DNA from: Bryoerythrophyllum caledonicum
Taxonomy: Eukaryota > Streptophyta > Bryopsida > Pottiales > Pottiaceae
DNA: 64,000 nt
Direction: 5' to 3'
Assembly (NCBI GenBank): GCA_963971425.1
Contig: OZ020525.1
Location: forward strand, 21,458,187 to 21,522,186
A model generated the notes under the pieces. That model was not told the DNA's origin. It ran no database searches and saw only the letters and a program-made list of their open reading frames with translations. A program made the translations under genes and the position numbers. Within the stretch, counting starts at the first letter, position 1. Every line of letters starts with the position of its first letter. Shown piece after piece: positions 1 to 11,600 of the stretch.

Positions 1-1315
1 AACCTGACCAAACTTTCAAAAAACCCATTTTTGACACTTGGTACTTTAGGGGTTAAAATTCATAGAAATTAAGGATTTCACTTTTTTGAAAAATGGTTTA
101 TTCTATTAATAGAAGAAGACATGATAGTTCTTTCCACGGTTTGGATTTTAGATAAATTTTTAAATTTTTTTAAAAAATAAATTAAAAAATCTAAGTAAAT
201 GGTTACTATCTACAACCCTTGTCATTGCAAGTTTTTTTCCTTATACTAAACACCTCCATTACTTGCGATTTTTTGTGTGCAATGACCTAACACAAGGTAG
301 AGCCTGGATTCATAAAATTTATGCATTGTGTAGTGGAAAAATATGCCAATATTGTGAGTCAAAGTACGCTCATCTTGCTCACGAAGTGAAGAAATAAACC
401 ACATTGCACTTTTCAAATGCATGTATCTTACAATCATGCGGTCAAAGTTTATGAATTTTTTGGAGTGTCACCTTGTAGTACTTAAATTGAAGATCCTACG
501 GTTGAAAGTAGTAAAAAGTTGTTTCAATCAGTCTTGCATGCAAAGTTGTATTTCAGAGAGGTAGTTTTGAAGTGTTTTTGGTGTGAAATTGTCAAGGAAA
601 TTTAGGAATTGATGATATCCCCGATCAACTGCTACCAACCATCATGCCTTCATTCTCCTTGATGACTTCTCCCCATTTCCAACCACCCTACCCCCAATCA
701 ACCACCTATCGGCCGTCATGCCTTAATTCTCCCCCTTGACATCATGTTTTTTTAATTTTCATACACTAGTTGCGCACAAGTAAAAAAAAAGATCATTGCA
801 ATCTTAACTAAAATTTGCATATAGTGTAGTCCTTCAAATTTAGTGTATTATTATGTCACTACACTAATTGTGAATTTTGCAATTAGTGTATGGCTTTGCA
901 TTTAGTGTGTACTACACTAAATCTGATCTTTAGTGTAGTCTCTGTTCTCTCCAAGATTCTGAAGCAAAAAAAAACCTTGACCGTGACCGAGGTTGGGGGA
1001 GGGTGGGATTGCTCTTAGGGTTTGTTTTCCCCACCTCTAATGATAAAGCTCATCCATGTTATAGTGACGAAGGTTTATATATATATATATATATATATTA
1101 CATTTATTTTTCAATGATAATCAATAGAATTATAATTTCATCCCAAATGGTTTCATATTTTTCCAATGAATTTTAAAATAGATATTAATTTTCAAAGGTT
1201 GTTGCCATGTTTACTCAGCGACCGCTTATAGGTACTCCCCATAAGTGCCAACCAAATCCAATTATACTATGCAATACATGTTTGCACGTTGATATAGAGC
1301 AGAGTTATCCAAAAA
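1..1315. other. AT-rich intergenic sequence
   Basis: No convincing coding region. AT-rich with many short homopolymers; the short open frames have no recognisable similarity. It contains a TA microsatellite at 1075-1099. Confidence 0.6.
1075..1099. repeat. (TA)n microsatellite
   Basis: An uninterrupted run of alternating T and A, about 25 bp, in intergenic DNA. Confidence 0.95.
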
Positions 1316-1930
1316 AGAAGAAGAACTCCGGTTCTGAAGGGGCCGAAGTGAATAAAGCGTCTATTCGGTCCACCACTAAATCCATGTCCGCCGGACATAG
1401 GATTAGTAGTATGCAACTACTTCCTCCTCTCGGAGATAGACACTATGGAACCAGTAACCTGTGACCAAGGACCAACCTGAGCCACATGGCTCAATTCCAA
1501 GAGTTGATTTGTAAGGTTAAGTATGTTTAAGGGAGGTTTTAAAGGGATATCATTTAATTCTAGGAGAGGTTGGTTATTTTCGATTTTCCGTTTGTGTAGG
1601 AGTATGGACATCGCATGTTGAATAGCAATGGTGTTAATTTTTGTGAATGTCTCTTTAATTGGGTTAATGGAGATATTGAATGTTTTTTTGAGACTTTTCA
1701 AAGAGGAAATAAATGTAGTAGCTCTAGCTCCAACGGCGATGACAATAAGGGGGACAACTTTCCATCCAAGAGCTGCAATGTCATAAATGAGTGGTTGAAT
1801 TGTTATCCAAGCTTATTGAAGTATAAAAATTCCCCGTCCTTCAATTCTTTGTTGCATGTTGTTGTTGTCTATTTGCGTGCTCTGTTTTGTCTCCTACGTG
1901 CTTCAAATTCTATAGAATTGGAAGGCCATT
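1316..1930 (-). mobile_element. 5'-truncated LINE copy (3' end only)
   Basis: On the minus strand this stretch encodes a diverged copy of the last ~100 residues of the large LINE that begins 1 kb downstream. Both share the motifs GARATTF and NTIAIQHAMSILLHKRK. The similarity continues through the 3' untranslated region, including a (GAA/TTC)n run at the extreme 3' end (1313-1324 here, 2974-2987 in the long copy). A stop and indels near 1800-1930 mark it as dead. The left limit is the TTC-type tail; the right limit is where similarity fades, so it is approximate. 5' truncation is the usual product of incomplete target-primed reverse transcription. It differs enough from the long copy to be a separate insertion. 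Confidence 0.8.
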
Positions 1931-2962
1931 GTCAAATATGCACGTCCTAAAAAACATTATATTGCGGCATTTAGGGTTTTTGCTCCCACCCCTACCTCCA
2001 TCATTGTGTCCTTCTACATGCTCCTTCACTAGATTATTTGCAGCATCTCTTTGGTTCTAGGGATCCTAGACGGCTCTATTGTCAACAACAAAATGGCTTC
2101 TTTGGTTGAACCTTGGTAATATATTCTCGAAAATAGTCTTTCTTCTTGTTTCCTACTTTTCCATAATATACACTTAGATAAACATTATTGTTTTTTAATT
2201 TTTTCCAACATCGATTCTTCAATTTCACTAAAATCCTTTTTTACGCCAATGTATTTTCACATCATCTTGCTTTGCGATCCCCTTATCGCAATACATTAAT
2301 CCCTGTCTCATGATATTTGTATGTACACTATATTAATAGCATCTCTATAGAATCCCTATTTATCCTCTCCAACAACTTGTGTCCGTGACAATGTTTCCCG
2401 AAAATGGACAGATGCGGAACTATCCATTGCCGGTTTGCATTCTATCTTGTTTGCTTTGCCGCCCAAGATAGAGACAATAGATCATAGTGCATGAAGGATG
2501 GAAAATTTGCAAGTTTCAAAAGGTCCATCTCAATGTGCACAAGTGGCAGGGTTGTCTGAAAAATGTAGACTAGTACAACATGTATGTCCTCGAGAAGATG
2601 TACCAAAATCTTGTATACGAGAACAACATTGATCTCATGATTCAAAGTAGGGAATTTGCAAAGGATCGTATGGTGAAGCAATACGTAGTTGAGATGGGAG
2701 CCATGGTAAAGAGTGGGCATGAGGCGGTCGCTAGGGTTGTCTCCAAAGTTTGTGCGGTGTGACATTGGCCAAGAAGTTGTTGTCTTGCGTATTGTTTAGA
2801 GGGATTGCGGAATATGAGGGTTAGAGAGGCTTCGCCTACACAACGTCCTAGCTAATTCCAACTTGAAGAAGAGGAAGCCTGCAATGGCCATCATGGACCC
2901 CATAGAATAAGTGGATCTCAACACTATTTCCCGAGATAGGACTGCACTAAGGTAAGCTCCCC
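1931..2962. other. Intergenic sequence between two LINE copies
   Basis: Short open frames exist on both strands at 2442-2765, but none shows a recognisable domain or splice structure. Nothing else seen. Confidence 0.5.
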
Positions 2963-2975
2963 TATAACCAACGAA
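2963..2975. repeat. 13-bp target-site duplication, 3' side of LINE
   Basis: TATAACCAACGAA, repeated exactly at 18196-18208. The two copies flank the LINE directly, as expected for target-primed insertion. Confidence 0.9.
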
Positions 2976-3225
2976 GAAGAAGAAGAACGCCGGTTCCCGG
3001 AAGGGAACCGGCGTGAATAAAGTGTCTGTTCGTTCCATTGCTAAGACCATGCCCACCGGACAAGGAATTAGCGAACTGGAACTACTTCCCCCTTTCGAGG
3101 GTAGACACTATGTAACGAGTAGCCAAAAACCAACCAACAACGACCAACCACGACCAAACTAACTAAACAACAAAAAATAAAACCAAACAGGCAGCCAATC
3201 AGGAAGAGACAGAGTGGCGAAGTTC

Positions 3226-6200
3226 CTAAGGGGGGTCTTGCCTATCAGGAAGGATTTGGTTGTTTTCGATTTTGCGTTTATGCAGTAAAATAGACATGGC
3301 ATGTTGAATAGCGATGGTGTTGATATTTTTAAAGGTAGTTTTAATTGTATCAATGGGTATCTTGAAGGTATCTTCGAGAGTTTTCATAGATGGGATAAAG
3401 GTGGTGGCACGAGCGCCGGATGTGATAACAATAAGGGGGTCCACATTCCAGCCGAGGGCAATGATGTCGTCTATGAGGGGTTGGTATTCTATTTTGTTTT
3501 GTATTGTTTCCGGGGAGAATCTATCGTTGCAATATGTAAATTCGATGAATTGAATGGTGTAGTCTTGGTTGATGTTCTCGGGTGGTGGGTCGTGGTATGG
3601 TAAACCTTTGACACAAAGAATGTCCGGTTTGAGCCTAGCGTTGCAATGACATCTTTGGGTCATACATGAGCATGGAAGTAGCCATGGGGGGACCGTGTTT
3701 TCTTGTGGATTGCTATTAAAAGTGCCGGCGTTCATAAGTATGAAACATCTCGATTTATTGTAGGAGGTGATTAGTTTTCGGACTTCCCATACCGCTTTGT
3801 TATGTCTTTTAACAATTAGAGAGTGTATGTGGTGGTTTTGGCATTTGAGTAGCACATGTAGCCATGTGTCGGGGTCCGTTGAGGGGCATATGGGGCATGT
3901 TATGGATGGGAATCTTTCTATTCCAAAGAAGAGTTGTTTTCGAGCGTTTCCCATGTACTGACCCGTACGGAATTTGATGAGGCACGTTATTTGTGAGTCT
4001 GAGATGATGGGGTTTTTCCAAAAGTTTGTAGAGAGTTCATTGTCTATGTCGTTATCGTTAGTCCATTTTTCTATGTTAGGAATACTTTCTGAGATTGTGT
4101 CCAGGTTGTTGTAGAGGTCTTGTTTTTTGAGATATTTGCCCAGAAATCTAATTGGGCCTTTGTCGGGGGTATCTTCTTTGGAAGGCCAATCTTCTTTTTG
4201 AAAGTAGTATGGGGTGGCATGAGCATGTTCGTGAGGGTCTTTGGCGTTTTTGTGTGTTTTTTCTCGGCCTTCTTTTGCAAGTTTGTCTGCTTGTTCGTTG
4301 CCATCAATGTTGGCATGGGCTCTGACTTTGTGAAGGGTTGTGATTTGTGTACGTTTTTGTAACATTTGTACCATTGATGTTAGTATGGTTTGGTCGGGGT
4401 GACTGTTGTGAAGGGTTGGGTGTGTTATTTGAGTGTTTAGTAGGTAGAGTGCATTTATACAATCGGTGAATATATGTGCAGGTTCATTTTTGTATTTTGT
4501 TGTGATGATTTGTAGTGTTTTGTGAATGGCCATGAGTTCTGCTCTGAGGATATTTTGTAGTCCATGGAGTCTTTTGGCTAGTTTAATTTCTTTGGTAGAA
4601 TTATATATGCCATAGCCAGCTTTTTCTCTTCGCCAAGAGCCCGGGCTAATTTGTTCCGATGGTTTAAAGGAGCCGTCAGTGTAATAACTGTGTGCGGGGT
4701 TAAATTTTGGTGTGGTCTGAGTTGGGTAGTCTGGGAGAGGGGGAGGTATGACGGAGTAGTTTAATGTGTTGTTGTCATAGTTTAATTTTGACCATTTTTT
4801 ACTTTTGTTTACGGGGGTTTGTATGGGTGTTGGTGGGGCCGGTTTTGTGTATGGTCGTTGTATGTCTAGATTGTCTGTTATGGAGGTAAGTTCCGCAAGT
4901 TGTTCTAGGGAGCCCAGGTTTTGATTTTGATGATGGACGCATAGTATTTGTAATGTAGATGGCTCTATTCGGGGTTTTTTTAGCTCGGGTGGGATATTAG
5001 GTTCTTCGTATGGTATTGTGTCTGCTTCGAATAATGCAATGATGTGGGAATCTGGGAATGGGTTTGAATATTGGTTGTTGTTTTGGTACCAATTGTTGTT
5101 CGGTGTGACGATGATTGTTTTTGTGTTATTTGGATCGTGTTTGGCGGCAAGTCTAGCCCAATGTATGGCTTGTTCTATGTCTTCCTCGTTGTGGGGGTGA
5201 GCTATTCCATTTCCGATCCATTTGTGTTCAAAGGCCTTGCCTAGGGATCCAAATATTTTGTCTCTTTCGTACGGTGAGTAGAATTTATTTAGTTTGGTAG
5301 GACATGTGATCGGGGAGGAAAAGTATGAGTGTTCAATGTTAAAGGATGATATCAGTGAGTCTAAAATGGGGGTGGGTATTGTGTATTGCGCATTTTTGAG
5401 AGGGTCAGTTTTTGGTATTCGATATTTATATCTTTGGTAAAGCCATATTAGTTCGGTTTCAAAGGGTTGGGTTGTTGGTTCAATGTTTGTAGGGGATTGT
5501 AATTTTGTATGATATTGGTTCCATAACCATTGGAGCCGGGTAATAGATATGGTGTGTAAATGTCGGCCGTTTTCTTCGTATAGATGTGCTTGATTGTTAT
5601 TTATTTGGATTGTGTTTGAGGATGTAAGGATATCATTTTCGGGGTTGCATTCTGTTGTGTAGATGTTTAAAAGTGGGATAATTATGGGTGGCGTTAAGGA
5701 CCTTGAGTCTGAGGATTGTTCTTGTAGATGGTGGGCAAGGATGATATCTGAGTATTTTTTGTTTTGGATCTTTTGGTAGTATTGTTTTAGTTTTTCAGTG
5801 TTATGTGTGGAGGTATTAGTGTCATGCCGTGGAAAAAGGTCTCTTTGGGGGAGCCATTTATTGTATGTATTATCATTGTGTTGCCATTGGCATAGATATT
5901 TTGTGTAGGTATTTTGTATGTTATTTGTGTCTGTGTGTTGGATATGTTTATGGTTTATGATATTATTAATGGGGTATTTGGTAGGGTTTTTGGGGATGTA
6001 TGTTGGGGGGTGGGGGTGGTATGTATGTGGAGGGTTAGAGGGATTGGTTGGTGTGGGAATATTTCTTGGGATGATGTTATTGTTGAGGGTGATGAATGGA
6101 TCTTTAAGTGTATGAGAGTATGGGTGTATGTTGCAAGGAGTATGACATATAGTGGGGCATGTTATGTGGCAAAATAGTTGTTTAGCAACACTTAGGGCAC

Positions 6201-8457
6201 TCTTTATTAGTTTAGATGGGGTGAAGTGGTAGGTTTTGAAGTCCTCATTGTTCATGATGTGTATACCGTTAGGTAAGGTAATTTGGTTTAGTTCAAAAAT
6301 ATTTTTTGAGAGGAGTTTTTGTAGAAGCTTTTGGGAGAGTTGGGCATTGAGTGTGTTATGATTTAATGTTTCTTGGCGCCATAGTATTTCTATTGTTGTA
6401 GGATTAGTGAGGAAGTTCGGGAGGGTACTTTTAAGGTGGGCTTTAGCTATATATTTTAATAAGAATAATGTTCGTGTTATTGGTGATCTTATGCAGTCAC
6501 TTTTTTTAATTCTCGGTATGTTTTCAGCGCCACCATATTGGGCAAGGACATAGTGAGTTAATCCATTATATATTTTCCCAAGTCTTCCTTTATCGTTTAG
6601 GGCATTTTGCAGTTGTTCGCCTATACATCGTAGGTATGCGTTTTTGAGGGAGAAAGCTTCAAGTCCGAATAGGTTATGTGGTAGTTGGGTTATTGCGTTT
6701 GACATACATTTTGGTAATCCACATATGGTTTTTTGTATGGCTATTATTTTTTTATCAAGTTTTTTGATAGCTGGCATAGAGTATGGTACACCGTAGAAAC
6801 TGTATGCCACACCTGGGCGTAGTACGGTATCAACCATTTTTATTTTTTGTTTCATGGTGGCTGGGCATGTTGTTAGTTCTTTGCATTGTTTGATGAGCTT
6901 TGTGGTTGTAGTGTGGATTTGGATTTTCCATTTTAGTGAAGGAACAAGATTTGTCCCTAGGTATATGTATGGTTCGTTTTGGTGTAGTATAGGGATTGGT
7001 TGGTTGCGGTAGTTGATGTTAGAGGTTTGCATTAGGGCTTTGAAAGTGGTAGGGTTCAATTTAGATTTGTTTGGGCATCCGGTAACGGCACATTTTGGAA
7101 CTCCCACATCCATGCCAGCCCATTTACAATATCTATCAATTTTATGGAGTTGTATTTGGATTGATTTGATTTTGTTAGTTATGGTGGCTAGGTCATCTGC
7201 GTATGCGGCGGAGTTTATTGTGACTTGTGATGTGCCGAAAGTATATCCATTACTGCCTCTTTCTAGCCATCTAAGTAGTGGTTCTAAAAATATAATAAAT
7301 AGGTATGGGCTAAGGGTGTCCCCTTGTATAGTTCCTCTTTGGATGGGTATAGGTTTTGTTTTCCCAAAGTGTTCGCCGATATAGCAAGTAGATGATTGGG
7401 AATAGATGTTTCCAACAAGTGTAGTTGCCTCTTTTGGGTAGCCAAGGTCTGACATTATTGCTAGAAGTCTGGCATGATCAATTGAGCCAAAGGCATTTTT
7501 GAAGTCCACGTATAGTATGTATATATCTTGGTTAGTAAATTTTGCGTCTTCTAATGCGGCTATTATAGTTTGTATTTGCCGTGCGGTACTTCTCTCCGCT
7601 CTAAATCCTTCTTGACTATCATGTAGGATTTTGAATTTTTCGCCGTATGAGGATAGTATGTGGGTGAGTGTACTAGTAAAAAGCTTATATATTGTGTTAG
7701 CTAGTGCAATTGATCTATGATTGGGTAGCATGGATGGATCGCCTTTTTTGTATAGTAGAATTGTTGCACTTGTTTTCCATGAATTTGGTATTTGTTTTTG
7801 TTTATAGCAGTGAGAAAAGAATAGGAATAGTAGTTTATGAAATCTTGGGGGCATGTTTTTGAGTATTGAGTTTGGTATGCGGTCTGGGCCTGGGGCTTTA
7901 TTATTTCCAAGATTTTGGAGGCATGTGTCGTATGTGGCTCTGTTGAGGTATTTATGTAGTGGAATTTCTGGTTCGCCCCGTTTGTCAAGGGTATATCCGT
8001 CCAGGTCGTGCCAAGGGTATTGGCGTATTGCACATGTGCATTCTATTGTATGTTGTGGCTGGTAATTACATGTTGGTACTGTTGGTCTATTGGTTTTTGT
8101 TTGTTGGTTGAATATTTCATTCGCAATATCTTCGGGGCTAGTTAGAATATTATTATATTGATCTTTGATACAATCCATTGGTGGGAATTCAAGATTTTTA
8201 AAGACTTTTTTGTTAATTTTTTTGGGGCTGATTTCGTATAGTTGTCTGTATTTTGAGATGGCTTTTTTAATGTTTTCTTTTGTGTATTTTGTAATTATTT
8301 TCCGGGCTTGTATGTTGGCATTTTTTGCAATTATCGCGATATCTTTTATCCATGTATCGTGGGGAAAATCCGGAGGTGGCGGGGTAGGGATTTGGATGTG
8401 TTGAATAGTTAGTAGTTCGTTGTGTATGGGGTGGTTACGCCATTGAGGATTGTTTTT
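3226..8457 (-). CDS. LINE ORF2, C-terminal part: reverse transcriptase, RNase H, possible second nuclease
   Basis: The catalytic half of the LINE polyprotein. It copies the RNA into DNA at the target nick. From the first Met (8178) it has 1650 codons, but the frame is open to 8457 and joins the endonuclease frame through a +1 shift at the A7 tract, so 8178 is not a true start. Reverse transcriptase motifs lie at about 7760-7040, with AYADD at about 7189-7206. RNase H (about 4690-4240) shows YTDGS, RAELMAI, FTDC and a late Asp (NIDGNEQAD), so all four acidic residues are present. A Cys/His cluster (CPICPSTDPDTWLHVLLKC) follows near 3900. The C-terminus has LKPDI and, about 30 residues on, IEFTYCND, which resembles a PD-(D/E)xK nuclease with the Lys replaced. 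That last point is inference. The stop is at 3226. Confidence 0.85.
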   Translation of the reverse strand, partial: KNNPQWRNHPIHNELLTIQHIQIPTPPPPDFPHDTWIKDIAIIAKNANIQARKIITKYTKENIKKAISKYRQLYEISPKKINKKVFKNLEFPPMDCIKDQYNNILTSPEDIANEIFNQQTKTNRPTVPTCNYQPQHTIECTCAIRQYPWHDLDGYTLDKRGEPEIPLHKYLNRATYDTCLQNLGNNKAPGPDRIPNSILKNMPPRFHKLLFLFFSHCYKQKQIPNSWKTSATILLYKKGDPSMLPNHRSIALANTIYKLFTSTLTHILSSYGEKFKILHDSQEGFRAERSTARQIQTIIAALEDAKFTNQDIYILYVDFKNAFGSIDHARLLAIMSDLGYPKEATTLVGNIYSQSSTCYIGEHFGKTKPIPIQRGTIQGDTLSPYLFIIFLEPLLRWLERGSNGYTFGTSQVTINSAAYADDLATITNKIKSIQIQLHKIDRYCKWAGMDVGVPKCAVTGCPNKSKLNPTTFKALMQTSNINYRNQPIPILHQNEPYIYLGTNLVPSLKWKIQIHTTTTKLIKQCKELTTCPATMKQKIKMVDTVLRPGVAYSFYGVPYSMPAIKKLDKKIIAIQKTICGLPKCMSNAITQLPHNLFGLEAFSLKNAYLRCIGEQLQNALNDKGRLGKIYNGLTHYVLAQYGGAENIPRIKKSDCIRSPITRTLFLLKYIAKAHLKSTLPNFLTNPTTIEILWRQETLNHNTLNAQLSQKLLQKLLSKNIFELNQITLPNGIHIMNNEDFKTYHFTPSKLIKSALSVAKQLFCHITCPTICHTPCNIHPYSHTLKDPFITLNNNIIPRNIPTPTNPSNPPHTYHPHPPTYIPKNPTKYPINNIINHKHIQHTDTNNIQNTYTKYLCQWQHNDNTYNKWLPQRDLFPRHDTNTSTHNTEKLKQYYQKIQNKKYSDIILAHHLQEQSSDSRSLTPPIIIPLLNIYTTECNPENDILTSSNTIQINNNQAHLYEENGRHLHTISITRLQWLWNQYHTKLQSPTNIEPTTQPFETELIWLYQRYKYRIPKTDPLKNAQYTIPTPILDSLISSFNIEHSYFSSPITCPTKLNKFYSPYERDKIFGSLGKAFEHKWIGNGIAHPHNEEDIEQAIHWARLAAKHDPNNTKTIIVTPNNNWYQNNNQYSNPFPDSHIIALFEADTIPYEEPNIPPELKKPRIEPSTLQILCVHHQNQNLGSLEQLAELTSITDNLDIQRPYTKPAPPTPIQTPVNKSKKWSKLNYDNNTLNYSVIPPPLPDYPTQTTPKFNPAHSYYTDGSFKPSEQISPGSWRREKAGYGIYNSTKEIKLAKRLHGLQNILRAELMAIHKTLQIITTKYKNEPAHIFTDCINALYLLNTQITHPTLHNSHPDQTILTSMVQMLQKRTQITTLHKVRAHANIDGNEQADKLAKEGREKTHKNAKDPHEHAHATPYYFQKEDWPSKEDTPDKGPIRFLGKYLKKQDLYNNLDTISESIPNIEKWTNDNDIDNELSTNFWKNPIISDSQITCLIKFRTGQYMGNARKQLFFGIERFPSITCPICPSTDPDTWLHVLLKCQNHHIHSLIVKRHNKAVWEVRKLITSYNKSRCFILMNAGTFNSNPQENTVPPWLLPCSCMTQRCHCNARLKPDILCVKGLPYHDPPPENINQDYTIQFIEFTYCNDRFSPETIQNKIEYQPLIDDIIALGWNVDPLIVITSGARATTFIPSMKTLEDTFKIPIDTIKTTFKNINTIAIQHAMSILLHKRKIENNQILPDRQDPP

Positions 8458-8656
8458 TTACAATTCTAATGGTTTTACGTATGGTATGGTATGTGGTTAA
8501 GTGTTGTTTCCAAGTTTTAGAAAGTTTGCGGGGTAGATACCCGCCTTGTTGAGAGGTTCTGTTTGTCATTTGGGGTATTGGGTGTGCTCTACAAGTTTGT
8601 TCTAGTGTATCAGAGATTTTATTGATGAGTTTGTCTAGAGAGTGGCATGCTTCTTG

Positions 8657-11600
8657 TCATCGTGCTTGTGTTAATTGACTATTGATTTCAAGAGTGTTTA
8701 TGAGGGAGTCTATTTGTACGGTGTTTTCTTCGAAGAATTTTGTGTTGAATTTTTCCATGTTGGTTTTTGGGATGGGGTTGAGTATGCGTATAGTGTCTTT
8801 GTTTGGGATTGTAGGAGTTCTACTAATTAGTGTGTTATTTGGGATGTGCAGTTGTACGGGTGAGTGGTCCGAATTGAGAATAATATCTTTGTTTGTTGTG
8901 GAGGTGTATTGTGTGTTGTTGTTTGTATTTATATAGAAACCATCTATTAGACTCCAATCACTATAATTGTAGCCACCTTGTCTTGAGAATTGTGTATCGG
9001 TATTGATGTAAGTGAAGTTTAAGTTTTCTGTGAAGCGGCGCCATTGGTAATCAATGTTTTGAGGGGGGGTGTGATGGTTTCCATTTTGGCGGCCAATTAG
9101 CGCTATGTCTCTATTGAAGTCTCCACATAATAGGTATGTATGATTGGGATGATTATTAATATGGGTTGTAATAGTGTTTTGTATATCTAAGAGAAATCTA
9201 GTATCTTCGGGATGGGATGGCATATACATGTGAAAGATTAACCACGATTGTAGTGGGTGATTAGTGATTTTAATTATTTGAATGTATGGTGATATGTACA
9301 TTGGGGTAGGGATTTTGTTGATGTTGCCGGGGAATGTATATTTTTTGTGTATTAATGTAAGTAGGCCACCGCGGCCCGGTGTGTATGGTCTCCTTTGTTG
9401 CATGCATCTTGTAAGTGCATGTGTATTGTTAAAGATGAGTTTATAGTCTTGAAATATATTTTGTATATATTTTGTAGATTTTGTGGCGGTTAGTTTTGTT
9501 TCTTGTATAACTATAAGAGCCGGTGGTGTGTCTGTGTTTGCGACTAGAGTTTGTAAGCTAGGAAGGGCAGTGTTTAGTGAGGAGGCATTCCATGTGATTA
9601 TGTATGTATTTTCTTGGTTTGGTCTAATGTTTTGATTTTGGTTTTGAGGAGGGATGTAGGGAAGAGGTGGGGGTGGGTGGGTGTATTCTGGTATAGGGTC
9701 TAGGCATTTTAGTGATTCATTTATGAGGTTGTTAGGGAGGTAAGGGAATTTTAGTTTTATTATATCATTTGAGGGTGGTATGTCTTGACTATGTAAGAAG
9801 TCGTACAGTCTTTTATGTATTGAGTTCTCATGGTTTATAATATTTTGGTTGTCTATTAGGAATTCAGTATAGGGGTGTGGAGTGTAAATGTGTCGTTCTG
9901 GTGGGTTTTGTAAGGTTAGTAAGGTTTGTAGGAGTGTATTAGTCCATGTAATTGTGTTCCAATTTTGTGGATTTAGAAGTTGGTTACATTCATCTATGTT
10001 TGGATGAGTAGTGATTATTAGTGCATATAAGATGTGGGGTGGTGGATGCGTATTTTTTTGTTGTATGTATTGGGCAATGTTTGGGTGGGAAGTGTTTTGT
10101 ATGTGGTGTAATGTATGTGTGTTTTTTAGAAATGGTGCGAAGGGTTTTGCAATGTGTTCATATTCTGGTTGGAGTTTTATGGTATTAGGTATAAAGTAGA
10201 TTTTGGCATTTTTCTTATGTGATGTAGGATGTCTTTTTAGTATATTGGGCATGGGTCCCGGGTTGGTTTCAATGTCTCCTCCTAGAAGTAGTAGAAGTTT
10301 GTGGTATATATGTTTAGTGGTGTATTTTAAAGGCTTTGTTGTGTTATTAATGACTTGTTGATTTGGGGGTAGGTGGATATTTGTATTTTGTGTGTGAGTT
10401 GTGGGTTTATTTATTTTTATAGTAGGTGTAGTTGTTTTCGTCTTTAGTTTATTTTTTGTCCATGTATTTTTTGTGGTTGTTTTTGTTTTAGAAGAGTATG
10501 GATGTATGTAAAGTTGGTTGTATTTTATCTTGGTTGTTTTTGTCCGTGTGCATATGTAACTATTATGTTTAAGACTATTTGTATGTGGGTTTATGTTGGT
10601 TTTTAAAGTGGCTTTTAAATCCTTTTTTTCATATGCGGTGTTATTATATACTTTGTGGTTTGTACAATTGTTTGTTTTGGTGTTTGTATTAGTATTTGGT
10701 ATGAAATATGTTTTGGTATACTTTTTGTGCGAAGCGGGGTGTCTTTTTAATATGTTCGGCATGGGTCTTGGGTTGGTCTCCATGTCTCCTCCAATTAATA
10801 TTAGTAGTTTGTAGTAGATGGGTATCTTGTTTTGTTTTAGAATTTTTTGTTTTTGAATGTGGCTTTGGTATTTGTGTTTTTTTGATTGTGTGTGTTTGTC
10901 TTTGTATGTGTGTATGTATATGTATGTGTTTCGTTGATGGTGTGTGGTTGTCTTTGTGTGTGTGTATGTAGTTTTATGTGGTATTATATTAGTATTCTTT
11001 TGTATGTTTGTATTAGTATATGTCACGGTTTTTGTCTTGGTATTTGTATCAGTATCTTTGTTAGTATTTGTGTTAGTATTCGTATGAGTACACGTACCAC
11101 TATTTGTATTGGTATTTGCATTTGTACAAGTATAAGTATTTGTATTTACATACATACCAGTATGTGTATCAGCATACATACCAGTATTTGTATCAATATA
11201 TTTATAAGTATACTCATCGGTGTATGTATCAGTATACGTATCAGTATACGTATCAGTATATGTACCCGTATATTGAAAAAATGAGTTTTCTAAAAGATTT
11301 CTTTCTAAACATATTTTGTCTAAAACAATGATTTCTAAAAACAGATTGATATTTATTTCAATCAGATTCGTATATATTCTTACTTTTATTAGAATTTCTA
11401 TTTTTAGTAAGTCTATTTTTGGCAGCTTCGGCGCCCAACCGGCCGGCGAAACATGAATCCCACCTCCTATTTTGATTATTTTACATACTCTCAACAATTT
11501 TCTACTATTTAATCGCAAATTCTCCCCAACTTTATATATATAGTTTTTAATATTACTATTAATTTTCCTTTTATCCATGTAGTTTATATTCCAATTTCTA

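Noticed and set aside
8453-8459. A7 tract as a programmed -1 frameshift site
   Set aside because: The shift needed to reach the RT frame is +1, not -1, and an upstream TGA also breaks the frame. An indel is simpler.
10886-11284. Plus-strand frames rich in Ile/Cys/Ser across LINE ORF2
   Set aside because: Antisense shadows of the hexanucleotide-repeat coding DNA of the minus-strand LINE.
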